Positions 28,686-36,785 of a stretch of 59,297 nt of DNA are shown here, piece after piece. Made by a program: the position numbers and the translations under genes. How positions within the stretch are numbered: the stretch's first letter is position 1; each line of letters begins with the position of its first letter. Where the stretch lies: NCBI GenBank assembly GCA_009909035.1, contig JAAAOB010000155.1:1-59297 (forward strand), given 5' to 3'. The notes beneath the pieces are model-generated. The model searched no databases. It saw only the letters and a program-made list of their open reading frames with translations, and had not been told where the DNA came from. Origin of the DNA: Bacteroidota bacterium (lineage in GTDB: Bacteria > Bacteroidota > Rhodothermia > Balneolales > Balneolaceae).

Positions 28686-29077
28686 TTACAACTCTGAAGC
28701 TGAATTTCGAAGATGTTTCTCAAGATCTTCTTTAGAAACTTTTTTTGTCAAAAATCAATGATCAAATCAGCTAATTCAAGATCATGAGATTCTTCAATTG
28801 TATATCCGTTGATATATTGAAATGTAAGGGCTGAGGCGAGAGCTGTTCGTTTGTTACCATCAACAAATGGATGTCGAACGGTTATACACGAAATGTATGC
28901 TGCGGCCATTCCGAAGATGTCATGTAGATACTCTCCGCCAAAACTGGCTTTCGGAGCTTCAACACATGCTTTTATCCCTTCCTTTTCACGAATATTAGGT
29001 TCACCGCCTGCAGTTTTGATCTCTTGTTCATGAATGAACAATACGTCATCAAGTGTTAGAAATCGTGGATCTGACAT
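28686..29077 (-). pseudogene. Doc-family (Fic fold) toxin, frameshifted near the 3' end
   Basis: The frame from 29077 gives a death-on-curing protein with HPFVDGNKRTALASAL, the Fic motif of Doc toxins that phosphorylate EF-Tu. It stops after LADLIIDF at 28748, short of the usual length. One base shift at a T5 run (about 28752) restores FLTKKVSKEDLEKHLRNSA and a stop at 28686-28688, giving about 130 residues, the family's normal size. The catalytic part precedes the break, so partial activity is possible. A sequencing error in the T run cannot be excluded. The antitoxin stop overlaps the start by one base. Confidence 0.8.
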
Positions 29078-29292
29078 TATTCAGCAAGTTTATCGAGAGA
29101 TTTTCGATGTTTTTTACTCACTTCACTGTACGCTGCCATTGTATCTACTTTCCTGATGAGCAATCCTTCCTCATGGGGGACAACCTCAACGCTTCCATCA
29201 TTTTCTACTTTCAGGAGTTTTAGAAGTGCTTTTTCTAAAAGTATTCCACGACTGTTACCAATTTTTTGAAGTTTTTTAATCATAATAAGCAT
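29077..29292 (-). CDS. AbrB/MazE-like antitoxin of the Doc module
   Basis: A 71-residue protein; the true start may be the fourth residue (MIKKLQKIGNSRGILL). IKKLQKIGNSRGILLEKALL is the beta-hairpin DNA-binding swapped-hairpin fold of AbrB/MazE antitoxins. The C-terminal part (DTMAAYSEVSKKHRKSLDKL) would cover the toxin. It would repress its own promoter and bind Doc. It overlaps doc by one base (TAATG), the normal antitoxin-first order. Confidence 0.85.
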   Translation of the reverse strand: MLIMIKKLQKIGNSRGILLEKALLKLLKVENDGSVEVVPHEEGLLIRKVDTMAAYSEVSKKHRKSLDKLAE

Positions 29293-29412
29293 TCTTTTGT
29301 TCTTACGTCGTTATAACATAAATAATACAAAAAATTGCGCAATAAAAAGGCAAGGTATCATCCGCGAGGATGTTCAATTTATGAGATCCGGCCCCAGTGT
29401 TTTGAGGAAGAA

Positions 29413-29752
29413 CTGTCAGCATTTCTACGTTTTTGCAGAGTTCCGACAGCGACCGTAGAGCGGCGGCGTCGACCCGCTTCTTTTGCATCCCCCACAACCA
29501 CAATAGCAGTGAAATCGCAGGTATTCGTTCACGTCGGTGCATTTGATGAAGCCTTGCCGCTCTCGGAAAATTTCCATCTCGGGTCAGGTGACCCGAGCCG
29601 CAATGATATGCAAAGCTGCTACATTATTTCAGGATTTCACCTTAAAGCAATGCTGCATTGCAACGCTGACAGATCCCGCAGGTGTATCGCCCGGGCGTCA
29701 CCTTCGGCGGTCAGGTTGAAAACCCAATGACGGGAAGTCGTCGGATGAGGGC
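29413..29752 (+). repeat. Dispersed ~330-bp intergenic repeat, copy B
   Basis: Second copy of the repeat at 28349, same orientation, slightly longer because of a short insertion (about 29650). It keeps the CTGTCAGC start, the CGGGTC-AGGT-GACCCG hairpin, the GCCCGGGC block and the final CCCAATGACGGGAA. It ends three bases from the stop of the oxidoreductase gene. The Doc module lies exactly between copies A and B. Bases 29293-29412 upstream hold only the antitoxin leader. Confidence 0.85.
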
Positions 29753-29754
29753 TC

Positions 29755-30852
29755 TTATTCCATTGTATCCACAAGGCTCTTTGCCACCTCCATACCAATG
29801 GCGATGCCCATTCCGCTCAGTCCTGAGGCTACCCATGTATTCTGGCTGATCATTTTGATGATCGGCTCTTTATTTTCGGTCATCCCCATAATGCCGCTCC
29901 ACTCCTTCTCGATTTCCCAGTTGTCTGGAAATTTCAGTGTCTGATTAACAAACCGAATGAGATGTTCCCTGATGGCTGGGTTTACTCCGAATTCGCCCGT
30001 TTCCTCTTCTTCTTTTGCCACGTTTCGCGCCCCACCGATCAGCAGTCTCTCATCCACATTTCTGAAATAGATATATCCCTCATTATAATGAAACGTACCG
30101 TGCCATTTCAGATTCTCAATTGGTCGTGTAATAAACACATACCCCCGTGCCGGCTTTATTGGCACATTCGCCAGATTATTCGTAAAGCCGTTCGTGGCAA
30201 GAACCAAATTTTTAGGAGTGAGCTCGACACCGTTATAAAGCGTCACAGAACCTTTTTTAACTGAGGTAACCGCACAATTCCACCACGTTTGCACCTCCAT
30301 TTCTCTCAGGCGCCGGTGCAGGTGTTTCATCATCCGTCCGCTGTTAATGGCTCCTTCTACTCTGTTAAAAATTGCCGGATAGCCCTCATATTCCGTTTCT
30401 TTATACACATCATCAAGCTCGAGCCGCTCCCGGAGGTGACGGTTGATTTCCGGGATATAGCCTCTGCACTTCTCAAATATTTTCTCATCCGTAAAGAGTT
30501 CGTATCCCCCGGTGGGCTTATATCCGATCGCCTCCATACCCATTGTCTTTTTTAGCAGATTGAGCCCGTTCCACCGTCGCTTGATTCGTCCATACACCAC
30601 CTCTTCACCGGCACTGTTCATATCGGCCAGGTGCTCCGAAATGGACCCGATACAAGCGAACCCGGCATTACGGGTGCTGGCCCCTTCCGGAATCATGCCC
30701 TTATCCAGAATCACCACGGAGTGATTCGGGTATTTCTCTTTGTAGAACAGCGCTGTGGATGCCCCCACAATCCCACCGCCCACGATCAGCAGATCTGGCG
30801 GCTGCAGCCATTCGTTTGTTTCCCAGTATGAATACGTTTGCGGTGAATTCAT
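29755..30852 (-). CDS. FAD-dependent amino-acid oxidase-like oxidoreductase (DAO family)
   Basis: A 365-residue flavoenzyme. PDLLIVGGGIVGASTALFY (about residues 18-36) is the FAD-binding Rossmann motif with GxGxxG. STRNAGFACIGSI resembles the second nucleotide contact of the DAO/glycine oxidase group. NLVLATNGFTN and SGLSGMGIAIGMEVAK close the FAD domain. Such enzymes oxidise an amine or amino acid with oxygen or an electron carrier. The substrate is unknown. The start overlaps the stop of the WbuC-type cupin gene by four bases, so the two are coupled. Confidence 0.85.
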   Translation of the reverse strand: MNSPQTYSYWETNEWLQPPDLLIVGGGIVGASTALFYKEKYPNHSVVILDKGMIPEGASTRNAGFACIGSISEHLADMNSAGEEVVYGRIKRRWNGLNLLKKTMGMEAIGYKPTGGYELFTDEKIFEKCRGYIPEINRHLRERLELDDVYKETEYEGYPAIFNRVEGAINSGRMMKHLHRRLREMEVQTWWNCAVTSVKKGSVTLYNGVELTPKNLVLATNGFTNNLANVPIKPARGYVFITRPIENLKWHGTFHYNEGYIYFRNVDERLLIGGARNVAKEEEETGEFGVNPAIREHLIRFVNQTLKFPDNWEIEKEWSGIMGMTENKEPIIKMISQNTWVASGLSGMGIAIGMEVAKSLVDTME

Positions 30853-31343
30853 CTCGCCAGTGTCTCCATATACTCATTCACTCTTTCATCATTCTCATCA
30901 GGAGCCCATTCTGCAAATTCCTTATCCGTTTCTGCATTGTAAGGTCCTTTCTTGCACTCAAAGATGATTGTATCAGATTCCTGCACCAAGAACGAGTGCC
31001 ATGTGCCCGGCTCGATGTCAATGACATCAGGAATACCGTTCGAAGTCAACGTTTGATCGGTTATAACGTCTCCGGCTCCATCAAACGTAAAAAACCGGAT
31101 GGCGCCCTTTAGCAGAACAATCGATTCGGTAGCATGCGGCATCGGGTGTTTATGCGGGCGAATATAGGTGCCGGGCTGGAGGAAATTCACCAGCCGCTGG
31201 ACTTCTGCCTCCTGCTGCCTTTGGATGGGGAGGATCATTCGTTTTCTCGGGCTCTTTCGTGAAGCGGCCAGGCCACTTTCGATCTGTTCATCAGTGAGAT
31301 GAAAGAAATCACCGGAGGGATTTTGAAACGCTGTTTTAGTCAT
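30849..31343 (-). CDS. WbuC-family cupin protein
   Basis: A 164-residue cupin-fold protein. The central region LQPGTYIRPHKHPMPHATES holds the His cluster of motif 1 (PHKHP) with Glu downstream, and DIEPGTWHSFLV is motif 2 with its His. SRKSPRKRMILPIQ is the arginine-rich segment typical of WbuC proteins, often found in polysaccharide loci. Its biochemical role is not established. It is translated just ahead of the DAO gene. The decayed toxin upstream ends inside its first codons. Confidence 0.85.
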   Translation of the reverse strand: MTKTAFQNPSGDFFHLTDEQIESGLAASRKSPRKRMILPIQRQQEAEVQRLVNFLQPGTYIRPHKHPMPHATESIVLLKGAIRFFTFDGAGDVITDQTLTSNGIPDVIDIEPGTWHSFLVQESDTIIFECKKGPYNAETDKEFAEWAPDENDERVNEYMETLAR

Positions 31344-31634
31344 CGATTCCTAAATAGCTTGGATCTTGTCTGACGTCCCAAAATCTAAGTATAAACATTG
31401 TTATTTCACTAACCTTGTAGAATAATTTGAAGTGGTCGTCAATCAAGTGATATTTTATATCGTTGAATTCTGTTTGCAGACCTGCATCAGGAAACCGTTG
31501 TGTAACTTTAATTTTGTTGTGAATGAATTCAACTTGTTAGAATATTCTCTTGAATGTGTTCGCTCATTCCAGAAGTCGTAGATATTTTGTCGGTCAGTTT
31601 GAGCAGTTTTAGTCCAGAAAATTTTTAAAGCCAA
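31336..31634 (-). pseudogene. RelE/ParE-family toxin, frameshifted
   Basis: Beginning at a TTG (31634-31632) inside the end of the antitoxin gene, the frame reads MALKIFWTKTAQTDRQNIYD and on to YSNKLNSF (near 31510). After a one-base shift the frame continues as HNKIKVTQRFPDAGLQTEF and ends with MFILRFWDVRQDPSYLG, the RelE/ParE C-terminal signature (W-D-x-R-Q-D-P). Size with the shift repaired is about 99 residues, normal for the family. Its stop TAA overlaps the start of the WbuC gene (ATGACTAA). Not translated whole as it stands. Confidence 0.8.
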
Positions 31635-31858
31635 TTCTCTATTTCTCTTTTTGCCTCTTTATCAGAGATAACATCACCATTTTTAATATCTCTTTCTGCC
31701 TTCTGAATTGCCTCCTTTTCCATATCGGTTAAAAGAGAAGGTTCCCGAACCTCATTCGTATTCTCTTTAATCAATTCAAATATATCCTTGATGATCTGTT
31801 CATCCTCGATCTCACTTATCCTTTCTATAAGAAGCCGTTTTAGTTTAGATAAATCCAT
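31625..31858 (-). CDS. Antitoxin of the RelE/ParE-type module
   Basis: A 77-residue acidic, helical protein (MDLSKLKRLLIERISEIED to REIENWL). KAERDIKNGDVISDKEAKREIENWL resembles the C-terminal part of antitoxins that partner ParE/RelE toxins. I cannot assign a named family with confidence. Identification rests mainly on the toxin frame that begins inside its last codons. It has no detected helix-turn-helix. Confidence 0.68.
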   Translation of the reverse strand: MDLSKLKRLLIERISEIEDEQIIKDIFELIKENTNEVREPSLLTDMEKEAIQKAERDIKNGDVISDKEAKREIENWL

Positions 31859-31974
31859 AAATATTATCTCCAGATTGACAAGAAATTATAGGTTGCGTTC
31901 ACACAAAAAATTTTCTCTCGTATAAAGATAGTAAAGAATAAAACTCAATGCAGGGAACGGGTTTGAAATTTCAA

Positions 31975-33213
31975 TTATTCCCCCAAAACCAGCCCCGCCA
32001 TCAGCGCTGAACCGGTGAGCATACACTTCTCATCCACATTATAGCGCGGATGATGCCAGCTCCACTGCGAGTCTGCCTCCTCGCTGCCGCTGCCAAGTAG
32101 AAAAAATGCGCCGGGAAACTGCTGCTGGTAGAACGCAAAATCCTCCCCTGCCATCAAAGGTTTTGGCATCTGTGTTACGGCGTTATCGCCCAGATACCGT
32201 TTGGATGTTTTGATCAGATAGTCTGTCAGTTTTTCGTTATTTACAACCGCCGGGTACCCCTCGTTAAACTCAAATTCGTACCCGCCGCCAGCTCCATCGG
32301 CAATACCTTTCAGAATGGACTCCATCCGATCACGAATCAGGTAGGCATTTTCCTGCGAAAACGTCCGTACCGTGCCGATGAGCTCCGCTTGAGCCGGAAT
32401 TACGTTATATGTGGATCCGGCCCTGACCCGGCCAATCGTTACCACTGCCGGATCGGCCGGGTCTACCGAACGGCTTACAATCGTTTGAAACTGCGTAATG
32501 ATCTCTCCCAGCATCACAATCGGGTCTACGGTCAGGTGCGGCGATGCAGCGTGGCCACCCGTTCCCTTGATCGTTATCTCAAACTCATCCGGCCGGGCCA
32601 TCAGCGGCCCCGGTTTTGTAGCGATCGTACCCGTCTGATGTACCGGGCTGGTATGCAGACCGTAAATTTCCTGCACATTGTGCTCCTGTAAGAAGTCTGT
32701 TTCACACAGCAGTCGTCCGCCCCCGGGCAGGGTCTCTTCAGCGGGCTGAAAAATCAGCAGAACGTTTCCTTCTATCTCATCCTGCATTTCTGTGAGGATA
32801 TTGGCAGCACCCAGCAGATTTGCCGTGTGCGCATCATGGCCGCAGCAGTGAGCGGCTCCCGGCCTGTCCGACATAAAACTCCGTTTAGCCTCCCCCTCCT
32901 CATCCATCGCCAATGCATCAATATCGGCTCGCAGGGCGATCACCCGGTCCGATGTTTTCCCGCCCTCAATAATACCCACACAACCGGTTTCCAGCGGACG
33001 ATGGGTTTCAATCCCTATTTTCTTCAGTTCATGCAGGATATAATCGGTTGTATCGTACTCCTTAAAACTAACCTCCGGATTTTTGTGCAGGTACCGGCGG
33101 GTCTGCACCATATAGTCAAAATGATTTTTTGCTTTTTCCTGGATAGTTCGCTTAAAATCGGCCATCATTGAAACGGGTTTACTATTTGAGGTGTTTGTTA
33201 AGCTAATGATCAA
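31975..33213 (-). CDS. M20 family amidohydrolase
   Basis: A zinc aminoacylase/carboxypeptidase-type hydrolase. MVQTRRYLHKNPEVSFKEYDT is the N-terminal block, HCCGHDAHTANLLGAA holds the Cys and His metal ligands, and QPAEETLPGGGR the catalytic Glu. GTGGHAASPHLTVDP lies in the dimerisation domain, and MAGEDFAFYQQ supplies a further ligand region. The annotated start gives 412 residues; MMADFKRT at 33168 or 33165 is a more likely start and would remove 15-16 residues. The family splits N-acyl amino acids such as hippurate or indole-acetyl conjugates. Divergent from the alcohol dehydrogenase gene, 55 bases away. Confidence 0.9.
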   Translation of the reverse strand: MIISLTNTSNSKPVSMMADFKRTIQEKAKNHFDYMVQTRRYLHKNPEVSFKEYDTTDYILHELKKIGIETHRPLETGCVGIIEGGKTSDRVIALRADIDALAMDEEGEAKRSFMSDRPGAAHCCGHDAHTANLLGAANILTEMQDEIEGNVLLIFQPAEETLPGGGRLLCETDFLQEHNVQEIYGLHTSPVHQTGTIATKPGPLMARPDEFEITIKGTGGHAASPHLTVDPIVMLGEIITQFQTIVSRSVDPADPAVVTIGRVRAGSTYNVIPAQAELIGTVRTFSQENAYLIRDRMESILKGIADGAGGGYEFEFNEGYPAVVNNEKLTDYLIKTSKRYLGDNAVTQMPKPLMAGEDFAFYQQQFPGAFFLLGSGSEEADSQWSWHHPRYNVDEKCMLTGSALMAGLVLGE

Positions 33214-33268
33214 CGCTTTAATAAGAATTCATCCTCTGTGATGAATGATCAACTAAATATAAGACATT

Positions 33269-34492
33269 ATGAATCCCTTTGAACTCCATATTCCCACTCG
33301 GCTTTTTTTCGGTAAAGAGAAAGCGGATGAATTTTTTGAACAGCTCCCAACCTACGGCAGTAAACTGTTGCTTGTCATTGGCGGAGGTAGCGTCAGGAAA
33401 TTGGGATACTTAGACCAAGTAAAAGAACATCTCGCTAAAAAAGATATTGAACTTGTTCTTTTTGAAGGAATTGAAGCTAATCCCCATTCTGAAACGATTA
33501 ACAAAGCTGCTCAAATTGGGAAGAGTGAAGATGTAGATTTTGTTCTCGCTCTTGGGGGCGGCTCCGTCATGGATGCATCGAAAGCGATTGCAGGGTTGAT
33601 CCATGATGACCTTGATGATATTTGGCCATATACCGTTGGCGGGCCGAAATATCGCCAGATCAAAGGTGCATTGCCGGTCGCATGCATTCCAACCACGGCC
33701 GCAACCGCATCAGAAGTAACAGCACACGCGGTGATCTCTAATCCGGAAGTAAAAGGGAAATCTCCTGTCAGCTATCCGTTCATGAAACCATCGGCTTCCT
33801 GGCTGAACCCGGCGTTTCACACCTCGCTTCCCAAAACAACGACGCGTGACGGAGCGTCGGATATCCTGAGCCATGTGTTCGAAAACTACCTGCTGGGCGG
33901 CAGCGATTCCGACCTGGCCGACCGATACAGTGAAGGGGTGATGGAAACCGTGATGGACACTCTGCCTAAACTGGATCTTGATCCTGAAAATGAACATCTC
34001 AGGGGACAAATGCTCTGGGCATCCACAATGGCATTAAATGGAATGCAGATTGCTGGTCGAGAACCCGCACCGTTCACGCTTCACAACCTTGAGCATGCGC
34101 TCAGCGGCCAAAATCCGGACCTGGCCCACGGCCGAGGCCTTGCCATACTCTACCCGGCCTATTTCCGGTGGTTACTCAATCACGACAGGGCCGTAGACCG
34201 TATGGCTCTCCTGGCAAAACGACTGTTCGGGATCTCTGACGGCAGCCAGAAAGAGAATGCCCTATCCTTTATCACACATTTTGAAGGTTGGTTAAAGCAG
34301 AATCATCTGTATGAACGACTATCTGATCAGGGCATTTCGCCGGAGGCATTTGGATCGGTAGCGGATTACGCCATCAATATTTATGGCGGCGGAAAAGATG
34401 AATTGGCGGCGGCTGGCCCACTGACTCGTGAGAATATTATTGAAATATTTGAGATGACCGAACAACAGAAACCTGAAGCAGAAATGGCATAA
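33269..34492 (+). CDS. Iron-containing alcohol dehydrogenase
   Basis: A 407-residue NAD(P)-dependent dehydrogenase of the group that includes butanol dehydrogenase and YqhD-like enzymes. ALGGGSVMDASKAIAG (about residues 92-107) is the nucleotide-binding loop. The metal-binding residues are in DGASDILSHVFENYL (Asp and His), LHNLEHALSG (His) and DLAHGRGLAILYPAY (His). The substrate, an aldehyde or alcohol, cannot be predicted. It is read alone, away from the M20 gene. Confidence 0.93.
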   Translation: MNPFELHIPTRLFFGKEKADEFFEQLPTYGSKLLLVIGGGSVRKLGYLDQVKEHLAKKDIELVLFEGIEANPHSETINKAAQIGKSEDVDFVLALGGGSVMDASKAIAGLIHDDLDDIWPYTVGGPKYRQIKGALPVACIPTTAATASEVTAHAVISNPEVKGKSPVSYPFMKPSASWLNPAFHTSLPKTTTRDGASDILSHVFENYLLGGSDSDLADRYSEGVMETVMDTLPKLDLDPENEHLRGQMLWASTMALNGMQIAGREPAPFTLHNLEHALSGQNPDLAHGRGLAILYPAYFRWLLNHDRAVDRMALLAKRLFGISDGSQKENALSFITHFEGWLKQNHLYERLSDQGISPEAFGSVADYAINIYGGGKDELAAAGPLTRENIIEIFEMTEQQKPEAEMA

Positions 34493-34502
34493 TTCATCCC
34501 GG

Positions 34503-34582
34503 TTTCGCCGGACGAGTATTTCCGAAAGTTAGCAACCAACGGAGAAGCTTAATCTGACTATCCAAAACTCGTCCGACGAATC
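34503..34582. repeat. Inverted repeat between convergent genes
   Basis: CGGACGAGT (34509-34517) and ACTCGTCCG (34567-34575) are exact complements. Similarity extends outward on both sides (TTCG before, CGAA after). The 49-base spacer has no further structure that I can see. It lies after the alcohol dehydrogenase stop, facing the HNH gene, and may be a shared transcript end. Confidence 0.45.
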
Positions 34583-34603
34583 ATATTGCAATAGGATGAT
34601 CGA

Positions 34604-34903
34604 TTAGTACTTTAGCTTTTTCCGAGAATCCCTCATCTGCATCGTATCTCCCGGCTCAAGTTTTCTTATGAACTTGACAGCTTTATAGAACCGCTCGTTA
34701 CTCATCAACCCTTCAATTGAATTTAAATTCAGTTTTGGATTTCGCAACATCGTATTGCTAAAAAGCCCGTGAATGGTTTTATGACACTCCCGGCAAATCT
34801 CTTCCGTCTCGTCACTCTCCCGCCGGGTTTCCAAATGATGACGCTGCATCAATCGATCGGGGCATTGCCTCATGCACAGCGGACACTGTTTTACCTTACT
34901 CAT
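34604..34903 (-). CDS. Small HNH-type zinc finger protein
   Basis: A 99-residue protein. C7-P-L-C10, then MQRHHLETRR (H22, H23), then C37-REC-H41-KTIH (C40, H45) form the pattern of a zinc-stabilised HNH nuclease core. The rest (SNERFYKAVKFIRKLEPGD) is helical and basic. HNH nucleases cut DNA, but this small type has no proven activity known to me. It is read on the minus strand between the alcohol dehydrogenase and a small membrane protein gene. Confidence 0.75.
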   Translation of the reverse strand: MSKVKQCPLCMRQCPDRLMQRHHLETRRESDETEEICRECHKTIHGLFSNTMLRNPKLNLNSIEGLMSNERFYKAVKFIRKLEPGDTMQMRDSRKKLKY

Positions 34904-34984
34904 CGCTCGTTAGTAGAGAATTTTTTACGCTAAATTTTAAAAAAGAAACCACTATCAGACCGTTAAACTTATTTCCTATTCACT

Positions 34985-35410
34985 CTATTGCCTGAAAAAT
35001 CCAGCCCAGGTAAAAAGTTTATAGAGTGGATAATACAGCAGCAGTGTCATGATCACTACAGCATAGTTGTCAAAGGCTATATCATTCACCTGGCCGGAAG
35101 CTTCTGTAAAGCCGGCAATTAATCCGGATAAAAACACTGCAACAGCGGCTGCCAACGTTCCCCGAAATAGCCTGTCGATGATATCATCTTTGGGCTGAGA
35201 TTCAATTTTGCTGCCATCTCTTTTTTGATACGTTGGTTGCTCTGAGAACTCTTTTTTATGTGATTCAGGATGGTTCTCCGAATCGAGTGCGTTATCAAGA
35301 CTACTCTTCTTCATCTGCTGCTTTGATTTCTCCTTTGACATACGATATAGAGGGCTTTGAATTACCCCTGATTTTTCGAAATTCCGATATTTAAAGTCTC
35401 GTTCTTTCAA
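34985..35410 (-). CDS. Unrecognised protein with two transmembrane segments
   Basis: A 141-residue protein. About 75 charged, low-complexity residues come first, then two hydrophobic segments near residues 83-101 and 115-135 (LAAAVAVFLSGLIAGF and YAVVIMTLLLYYPLY). I do not recognise a family. The given start lies within five bases of the inferred left end of the IS element; M24 (MSKEKSKQQMKK) is an alternative start. The IS insertion may have removed its native promoter. Confidence 0.6.
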   Translation of the reverse strand: MKERDFKYRNFEKSGVIQSPLYRMSKEKSKQQMKKSSLDNALDSENHPESHKKEFSEQPTYQKRDGSKIESQPKDDIIDRLFRGTLAAAVAVFLSGLIAGFTEASGQVNDIAFDNYAVVIMTLLLYYPLYKLFTWAGFFRQ

Positions 35411-35414
35411 TTAG

Positions 35415-36570
35415 TGTAGTTTTTTTGCCAATTGTGGCTGTTTTGAAGCGGCTAAATGGCCGATTTACAGCCATTCATCCGCTCCCAGACATACTCCACC
35501 CATTAGGTGGCACTTGCCGGGGTAATATGTTGCTGTTTCTTTGACCAGATAATACTGCGTTCAATATTCCAGCAGATAGATGCCATCACAAAGCGGGCTT
35601 TGTTTCTTACCTTCGTTTTGGCCTTGGCCCATCGCAGGCCGTAGCGATCTTTGATCGATGCAAACGGATGTTCTACTTGCGAGCGAACCTTCTGGTGACG
35701 CTTGTTCCGTTTTTTCTGAGTAGAACTCAGCGGGTCACCCCGTTTTCCTTTATCCAGGATGCCGTAATACCAGCCATCATCCCGGGCCATCTGTTTGAGG
35801 CTGTCGCGCCCGTAGGCTTTATCGCCAAACAGGCTGCGCTCATCCTCACTCACCAGGTCTTCAAGCACCGTGCTGTCGTGTGGTGCAGCCGGGGTAAAGG
35901 CTATCTTTCTAATGAGCTTACTGCCCGCATCCACGCCAATGTGGCCTTTATAGCCAAAATAGTAGGTGCCACCCTTTTTTGTAGAGTTGGCATCCGTGTC
36001 GATTTGTGGGGAGGGATCTTCTACCAGCTGCTCACGTTTCTTATCGGACAGCGGCCTGTTCACCGAGTCAATAATCGTGGCATCAACAACGGTTCCCTGC
36101 CGCAGCAGCAGGCCTTTGGCATCCAGTTGATCGGTGATCTCCTCAAAGAGTTCTTCGACAAGACCCTCGCTGGCTAGCGCTTCGCGAAATCGCCAGAAGG
36201 TCGTAAAGTCAGGCACGGTCTGATCCAGTGGTAAACCGGCAAATCGCCGAAAGCTTAGCCGGTCAATCAAGTGGTCTTCCAGCTGCGGGTCACTTAGCTG
36301 ATACAGATACTGAAGAAACAGCCCACGAATCATCCACCGCACCGGTTTGCGGGGTTGTCCGCCTTCAGGACCTGTTTTGTCAATTCGACGGCCAATGTCG
36401 TAGAGTGGCTGCCAGTCGATCCATTCGTCAATCTCTTGAAGACGCTTGGTAGAACGTGAAACTTGGCGGGAATTGCTGGCCCATTGGTCTAAAATGCTGA
36501 GTTGATGACGTTTATCCATGGATAATCCTTTTTAAATGTACAATTACTGAATCAGTTGCCGAAAACTACA
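35415..36570 (-). mobile_element. IS5-family insertion sequence
   Basis: Contains one complete transposase gene. Possible terminal inverted repeats are TGTAGTTTTTTTGCCAATTG at 35415 and the complement of CAGTTGCCGAAAACTACA ending at 36570; they match imperfectly over about 18 bases. No clear target duplication was found, so the ends are tentative. Total length of about 1.16 kb is normal for the family. Confidence 0.6.
35503..36519 (-). CDS. IS5-family DDE transposase
   Basis: A 338-residue intact transposase. The N-terminal domain has QYLYQLSDPQLEDHLIDRLS and FRRFAGLPLDQTVPDFTTFW, typical of IS5-type enzymes. The catalytic acid residues are in GTVVDATIIDS, LFGDKAYGR and SQVEHPFASIKDRYG (D, D, E). 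It cuts and joins element ends. No internal stop or frameshift is present, so the element may be active. Confidence 0.95.
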   Translation of the reverse strand: MDKRHQLSILDQWASNSRQVSRSTKRLQEIDEWIDWQPLYDIGRRIDKTGPEGGQPRKPVRWMIRGLFLQYLYQLSDPQLEDHLIDRLSFRRFAGLPLDQTVPDFTTFWRFREALASEGLVEELFEEITDQLDAKGLLLRQGTVVDATIIDSVNRPLSDKKREQLVEDPSPQIDTDANSTKKGGTYYFGYKGHIGVDAGSKLIRKIAFTPAAPHDSTVLEDLVSEDERSLFGDKAYGRDSLKQMARDDGWYYGILDKGKRGDPLSSTQKKRNKRHQKVRSQVEHPFASIKDRYGLRWAKAKTKVRNKARFVMASICWNIERSIIWSKKQQHITPASAT

Positions 36571-36785
36571 AATCAACCATTAAAACTCGAAATAATGGGG
36601 GGTTCTGCAAAGCCCGCGATATAGTGTCTATTCGTTTAGCGATTAGAATCTTTCTCACAACGAGCTGGGTCTGAAAAACTGAGCGAATCTGAGTACGGAA
36701 AAAACAGTACGAGAGGCATTACAATGCCTCATGATTTCTCAGTATTTTAGAATGTATGAAAACGAGCCGACAGAAATAAACTTTT
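36571..36785. other. Non-coding stretch beside the IS element
   Basis: No gene is seen. One perfect short hairpin occurs: GAGGCATT (36713-36720), AC, AATGCCTC (36723-36730). It lacks a T tract and its role is unknown. Confidence 0.45.

Noticed and set aside
28349..29752. CRISPR array
   Set aside because: Only two long copies more than 1 kb apart; no short regularly spaced repeats anywhere in the window.
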